Shown here piece after piece: positions 5,449-8,333 of a stretch of DNA of 8,333 bases; position 1 is the stretch's first letter, and every line of letters starts with the position of its first letter. Origin of the DNA: CAJQPP01 sp041747075 (lineage in GTDB: Bacteria > Planctomycetota > Planctomycetia > Pirellulales > Pirellulaceae); the NCBI GenBank assembly GCA_041747075.1, contig JBGTFW010000280.1:1-8333 (forward strand), read 5' to 3'. The notes beneath the pieces were generated by a model. It made no database searches, was not told where the DNA came from, and was given only the letters and a program-made list of their open reading frames with translations. The translations under genes were made by a program, and so were the position numbers.

Positions 5449-7914
5449 ATGAAACGCCCATCGATCTGTCTTCCGCTCATGTTGTCGGTCGTTTTCATGA
5501 ATAGCGCTATCAAGCCCCGCATCATTTTCGGCCAGCAAGCCTGGCGGTTACCTCCCAGGGAAGTCGTCGAGATCATTGACGCACCGCCGGTGCCGCGTGT
5601 CCAGATCAGTCCCGACCGGAGCTGGATGCTCTTTATCCAGCGGGACGCGATGCCTGGCATCGAAGCGGTCTCGCGGCGCAAGTTGAGACTGGCGGGGATG
5701 CGCATTGACCCGGCGGCCAATGGCCCTTTCCTTTCCCGCTACGACCGCGGCGTTTCGCTGCGACCCCGCGACGGCGGCCAGGCGATCGACGTCCCGCTGC
5801 CCGATGGAGCGATGCTCGCTTCGACAAGCTGGTCTCATCGTTCCAGCCATTTCGCGCTGACGACGATCACCAGCGCGGGCCAGCAGTTGTGGATCGTCGC
5901 GGCCGATGACCCCGCACGGCCGCGACTGCTGACCGATCGACTGTCCACGGTAACGGGAGGGATTCAGTGGAGTCCCGACGGGCAATCGATTCTGTGCCGG
6001 ACCGTTCCGGCCGACCGCGCCAACGAGCCGGTCCCTCCGGAAGTTCCCGCGGGTCCGAATGTCCAGGAGTCGTCCGGGAACAAATCGCCAACGCGCACCT
6101 ATCAGGACTTGTTGACCAGTCCCCACGACGAAGCCCTCTTTGAACATTACGCGCGCAATCAGTTAACGCTGCTGGGAATCGACGGCTCGCAAAAGCAGAT
6201 TGGCGATCCGGCGATTATTACCAGTGCGGAGTTCTCGCCATCCGGCAGGTATGTGCTGGTTACGACCGTCCAGCGCCCATTCTCGTACTTGATGACGTGG
6301 AGCAGTTTTCCCCAGAACATTGAAGTGTGGGACTCCGACGGAGGGCTTGTGCATCTGGTGGCCAGCGTTCCAATGGCTGAAAACATCCCGATCGAGGGAG
6401 TTCGAACGGGGCCCCGTGGCGTTCACTGGAAGGCTGGAGAGCCCGAGACCCTGTACTGGATGGAAGCGCTCGACGGTGGCGATCCGAACGCGACCGCGCC
6501 GTTTCGCGATCGCTTCATGCGACTTGCCGCGCCCTTCGATGAACCACCGGCGGAATTGCTTCGCACCGAACACCGCGCCGTCAATATGACCGTGATGGCC
6601 GACCCCTCGCTCGTCGTCGTCGCCGAATATGATCGCGACCGACGCTGGGTGCGAACAAGGCTGCACAATCTGGAGGACGACGACGAGCCGCGGACGCTGA
6701 TGGACCGCAGTGTCCGTGATCACTACAACGATCCGGGCTCGATTGTCACGGTCCCCGACGAAACCGGCTTTTCAAGGGCGCTGCAGGATGGGGACTGGAT
6801 TTACCGGTTCGGCCAGGGCGCCTCGCCGAAGGGCAACTTGCCCTTTGTCGCGCGGCAAAACCTCACGACACTGGACACCGAACGATTGTGGCGCTGCGCC
6901 GACAAGACCTATGAAACGCCGTTGGCGATTGTGGAGAGCCGCAACGACCGCCCTCCAGTCATTATCACTTCGCATGAAACGCGAACGACGCCGCCGAACT
7001 GGTTTCTCCGCGATCTGGCCAGCGACGAGAAAACGCCGCTGACACAGTTTGAGGACCCGACGCCGCAAATTCGCGGCGTCAAGAAACAACTGGTCAAGTA
7101 CAAGCGGGCCGATGGCGTCTCCCTCTCGGCGACGCTTTACCTGCCCGCCGGTTACGAGCGCGGCGAGCGGTTGCCGCTTCTGGTTTGGGCCTATCCACGC
7201 GAATTTAACGACCCCGACACCGCCGGACAAATCGCCGGCAGCCCGCACCAGTTCGTTCGGATGACCGGCGGCACGCACCTTACATTTCTCACCCAGGGCT
7301 ACGCCGTCATGGACTCGGCCACGATGCCCGTCATCGGCGATCCGGAAACGATGAACGATACCTTTATCGAACAAATCGTCTCGTCGGCCGCCGCGGCAAT
7401 TGACAAGGCGGTCGAGATGGGCGTCGCGGATCGCCATCGCGCGGGCGTCGGCGGGCACAGCTATGGCGCCTTTATGACGGCCAACCTGCTGGCTCATTGT
7501 GACCTCTTTCGCGCCGGGATCGCGCGGAGCGGTGCCTACAACCGGACGCTCACGCCCTTCGGATTTCAGTCCGAACGACGACCCTTTTGGGAAGCCAAGG
7601 ATATTTACTTCAGCATTTCTCCCTTTATGCACGCCGCGAAAATCAACGAGCCGCTTTTGTTAATCCACGGCGAAGCGGACAATAACAGCGGCACGTTTCC
7701 CATGCAGTCCCAGCGCATGTTTCAGGCAGTCAAGGGGAACGGCGGCACGGTTCGCCTTGTAATGCTGCCCAACGAGTCGCACGGCTACCGCGCGCGGGAA
7801 TCGGTGCTTCACACGCACGCCGAGATGATCAACTGGTTCGACAAGTACGTAAAAAATGCCGAACCGATCGAGGAGGAAATGCTCGAATCAGAAAACGACA
7901 CTAACCCCGGATAG
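5449..7914 (+). CDS. Exported S9D prolyl-oligopeptidase-family serine peptidase (glutamyl-endopeptidase-like)
   Basis: The 821-residue product combines an N-terminal signal-like segment (KRP then a hydrophobic stretch to about residue 20), a beta-propeller region (about 45-540) and a C-terminal alpha/beta-hydrolase domain (about 545-800). The catalytic triad is visible: Ser671 in GGHSYGAFM, Asp744 in HGEADNN and His778 in NESHGYRARE. Text around it (GIARSGAYNRTLTPFGFQ; SPFMHAAKI; propeller signature near 275-345 with FPQNIEVW and ETLYWMEALDGGDPNA) resembles the S9D subfamily that includes plant chloroplast glutamyl endopeptidase, rather than classical prolyl oligopeptidase or DPP-IV. Likely role: cleaving peptides, perhaps after glutamate, outside the cytoplasm. 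The specificity is inferred from subfamily resemblance. The start at 5449 has GGAG 9 nt upstream and yields the signal segment. The C-terminal tail after about 800 is acidic and unconserved-looking. Confidence 0.9.
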   Translation: MKRPSICLPLMLSVVFMNSAIKPRIIFGQQAWRLPPREVVEIIDAPPVPRVQISPDRSWMLFIQRDAMPGIEAVSRRKLRLAGMRIDPAANGPFLSRYDRGVSLRPRDGGQAIDVPLPDGAMLASTSWSHRSSHFALTTITSAGQQLWIVAADDPARPRLLTDRLSTVTGGIQWSPDGQSILCRTVPADRANEPVPPEVPAGPNVQESSGNKSPTRTYQDLLTSPHDEALFEHYARNQLTLLGIDGSQKQIGDPAIITSAEFSPSGRYVLVTTVQRPFSYLMTWSSFPQNIEVWDSDGGLVHLVASVPMAENIPIEGVRTGPRGVHWKAGEPETLYWMEALDGGDPNATAPFRDRFMRLAAPFDEPPAELLRTEHRAVNMTVMADPSLVVVAEYDRDRRWVRTRLHNLEDDDEPRTLMDRSVRDHYNDPGSIVTVPDETGFSRALQDGDWIYRFGQGASPKGNLPFVARQNLTTLDTERLWRCADKTYETPLAIVESRNDRPPVIITSHETRTTPPNWFLRDLASDEKTPLTQFEDPTPQIRGVKKQLVKYKRADGVSLSATLYLPAGYERGERLPLLVWAYPREFNDPDTAGQIAGSPHQFVRMTGGTHLTFLTQGYAVMDSATMPVIGDPETMNDTFIEQIVSSAAAAIDKAVEMGVADRHRAGVGGHSYGAFMTANLLAHCDLFRAGIARSGAYNRTLTPFGFQSERRPFWEAKDIYFSISPFMHAAKINEPLLLIHGEADNNSGTFPMQSQRMFQAVKGNGGTVRLVMLPNESHGYRARESVLHTHAEMINWFDKYVKNAEPIEEEMLESENDTNPG

Positions 7915-8000
7915 AGGCCGCATCGGGAAATGGACTAAATGAAATGGTGAACCATCAATCCTCGTGATTCTCGTATCCGCGTGACTACGCAGCCCTCCCC

Positions 8001-8026
8001 GCCATCTCGCTGAGCAGCGAGATGGC
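8001..8026. repeat. Perfect hairpin, 11-bp stem and 4-nt loop (arm A)
   Basis: GCCATCTCGCT (8001-8011) and AGCGAGATGGC (8016-8026) pair perfectly around GAGC. It lies 86 nt after the S9D stop codon. No T-tract follows, so a Rho-independent terminator is not supported, although it could protect the 3' end of the transcript. Confidence 0.75.
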
Positions 8027-8044
8027 GACCCTCCCGGAGGGAGG

Positions 8045-8106
8045 GTGGCGGATACCTGGAAGGGTGGCGGATGCAGGGAGGTGACGGATGCAGGGAGGTG
8101 GCGGAG
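8045..8106. repeat. Degenerate 17-19-nt tandem repeat, about four copies
   Basis: The word GTGGCGGAT recurs at 8045, 8064, 8081 (GTGACGGAT) and 8098 (GTGGCGGAG), with spacings of 19, 17 and 17 nt. The two central units share CGGATGCAGGGAGGTG. It begins in the 3' end of arm B's left strand and fills the loop of the larger palindrome. Closely spaced GG/GGG runs make a two-tier G-quadruplex on the plus strand conceivable. Confidence 0.65.
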
Positions 8107-8144
8107 AGAGAATCGGATGCCACCCACCCTCCGGGAGGGTCGAG

Positions 8145-8161
8145 TCCCGATTCTATCGGGA
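8145..8161. repeat. Perfect hairpin, 7-bp stem and 3-nt loop (arm C)
   Basis: TCCCGAT (8145-8151) pairs with ATCGGGA (8155-8161) around TCT. It sits between the long arm B and the outer stem of the composite element. Confidence 0.7.
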
Positions 8162-8162
8162 C

Positions 8163-8200
8163 GAGGGGAGGGCATCGCCTCGAGGGGAGGGAATCGCCTC
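8163..8200. repeat. Two tandem 19-nt units
   Basis: GAGGGGAGGGCATCGCCTC (8163-8181) is followed directly by GAGGGGAGGGAATCGCCTC (8182-8200), one mismatch. Each unit has GAGG at one end and CCTC at the other, so each could form a small stem. The first unit contains the right strand of the composite element's outer stem. Confidence 0.75.
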
Positions 8201-8227
8201 GGCCATTCCACTTGCTGGGCGACATTG

Positions 8228-8333
8228 ATGAATCGAAAACAACGAAAACAAACCGCCCGCCAACTTCGCCAAAAAAGCGTCAAGTCAGAACGGTTGTTGT
8301 GGAGCGTTCTACGCGCGAAGCAATTGTGCGGTC
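8228..8333 (+). CDS. DUF559-type endonuclease-like protein, 5' end only
   Basis: The frame from ATG 8228 stays open to the window edge (35 codons). It reads MNRKQRKQTARQLRQKSVKS and then ERLLWSVLRAKQLCG. The pattern of a basic N-terminus followed by SERLLWSxLRAKQL.G matches the start of DUF559 proteins (usually about 110-140 residues), in which this helix precedes the conserved F-R-R-Q-H and D-F-F-C segments. DUF559 belongs to the restriction-endonuclease-like (PD-(D/E)XK, Vsr-related) fold; cellular roles are mostly untested. The catalytic part lies outside the window, so neither completeness nor activity can be judged. An in-frame TTG at 8225 is an alternative start, and no strong ribosome site is seen. 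It follows the repeat-rich region directly. Confidence 0.62.
   Translation, partial: MNRKQRKQTARQLRQKSVKSERLLWSVLRAKQLCG

Larger units (their letters stand above)
7992..8173. repeat. Composite palindromic element, potential four-way-junction fold
   Basis: Four nested pairings can be drawn. The outer stem is GCCCTCCCC (7992-8000) with GGGGAGGGC (8165-8173). Arm A is a hairpin at 8001-8026. Arm B is a long stem of 8026-8049 with 8119-8142, 23 of 24 positions complementary and including a perfect 16-bp block. Arm C is a hairpin at 8145-8161. A tandem-repeat-bearing loop of 69 nt (8050-8118) caps arm B. The pairings follow each other with almost no unpaired bases, which argues for one folded unit (DNA cruciform or RNA) rather than chance. 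It may be a copy of a mobile non-autonomous intergenic repeat. No target-site duplication was identified. Confidence 0.65.
7915..8227. other. 313-bp non-coding, repeat-rich intergenic region
   Basis: Between the S9D stop and the DUF559 start there is no plausible gene. The first ~75 bp are unremarkable. From about 7992 the DNA becomes a mosaic of inverted and tandem repeats, strongly G-rich on the plus strand from 8036 to 8110, each part listed separately. Open frames crossing it on the minus strand are low-complexity and look like chance. Confidence 0.7.

Noticed and set aside
6772..7632. 286-codon open frame on the minus strand opposite the S9D catalytic domain
   Set aside because: It is a shadow of the peptidase gene, with Arg-rich composition and no recognisable motif.
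8043..8200. Possible CRISPR array
   Set aside because: The units are 17-19 nt, degenerate and directly abutting, with no regular unique spacers and no cas genes in the window.
7888..8283. Minus-strand open frames (131 and 96 codons) across the repeat region
   Set aside because: They translate inverted and tandem repeats into Pro/Ser/Arg-rich text and overlap both the S9D end and the DUF559 start.

Overview
The window reads as chromosomal DNA of a GC-rich, Gram-negative bacterium. A TolC-type outer-membrane protein and an exported peptidase imply a cell envelope with an outer membrane. The gene set suggests a planctomycete-like organism: panD, an M24 peptidase and accBC on one strand with no efp between pepP and accB, a plant-type S9D peptidase, and a DUF559 gene beside a GC-rich palindromic repeat. 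The lineage is inferred from gene content and composition; no marker gene proves it.

Layout. Positions 1-137 are non-coding and carry a compact REP-like palindrome. Positions 138-1541 (minus strand) encode an outer-membrane efflux protein of the TolC/OEP family, probably a lipoprotein with a GTG start. A 259-bp divergent intergenic region follows. On the plus strand come panD (1801-2220), an M24 Xaa-Pro aminopeptidase (2250-3347), accB (3416-3922) and accC (3930-5270), separated by 29, 68 and 7 bp and plausibly one operon. After a 178-bp gap with three A-tracts in 10-bp phase lies a large secreted S9D prolyl-oligopeptidase-family protein (5449-7914). A 313-bp non-coding stretch (7915-8227) holds a highly structured repeat element. 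At the right edge is the 5' end of a DUF559-type endonuclease-like gene (8228 to beyond the window).

How the genes fit together. PanD makes beta-alanine for pantothenate, hence CoA and the acyl-carrier phosphopantetheine arm. AccB and AccC form the biotin-carboxylation half of acetyl-CoA carboxylase, which makes malonyl-CoA. The main cluster therefore joins CoA precursor supply to the first step of fatty-acid synthesis, with a dipeptide-recycling peptidase between them. accA and accD are not in the window. The S9D peptidase and the OEP protein look like separate envelope functions.

The least ordinary part is 7992-8173. Nested inverted repeats there can be drawn as a four-way junction around a 17-19-nt tandem repeat, directly upstream of the DUF559 gene. 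The rest is mostly well-understood core metabolism.
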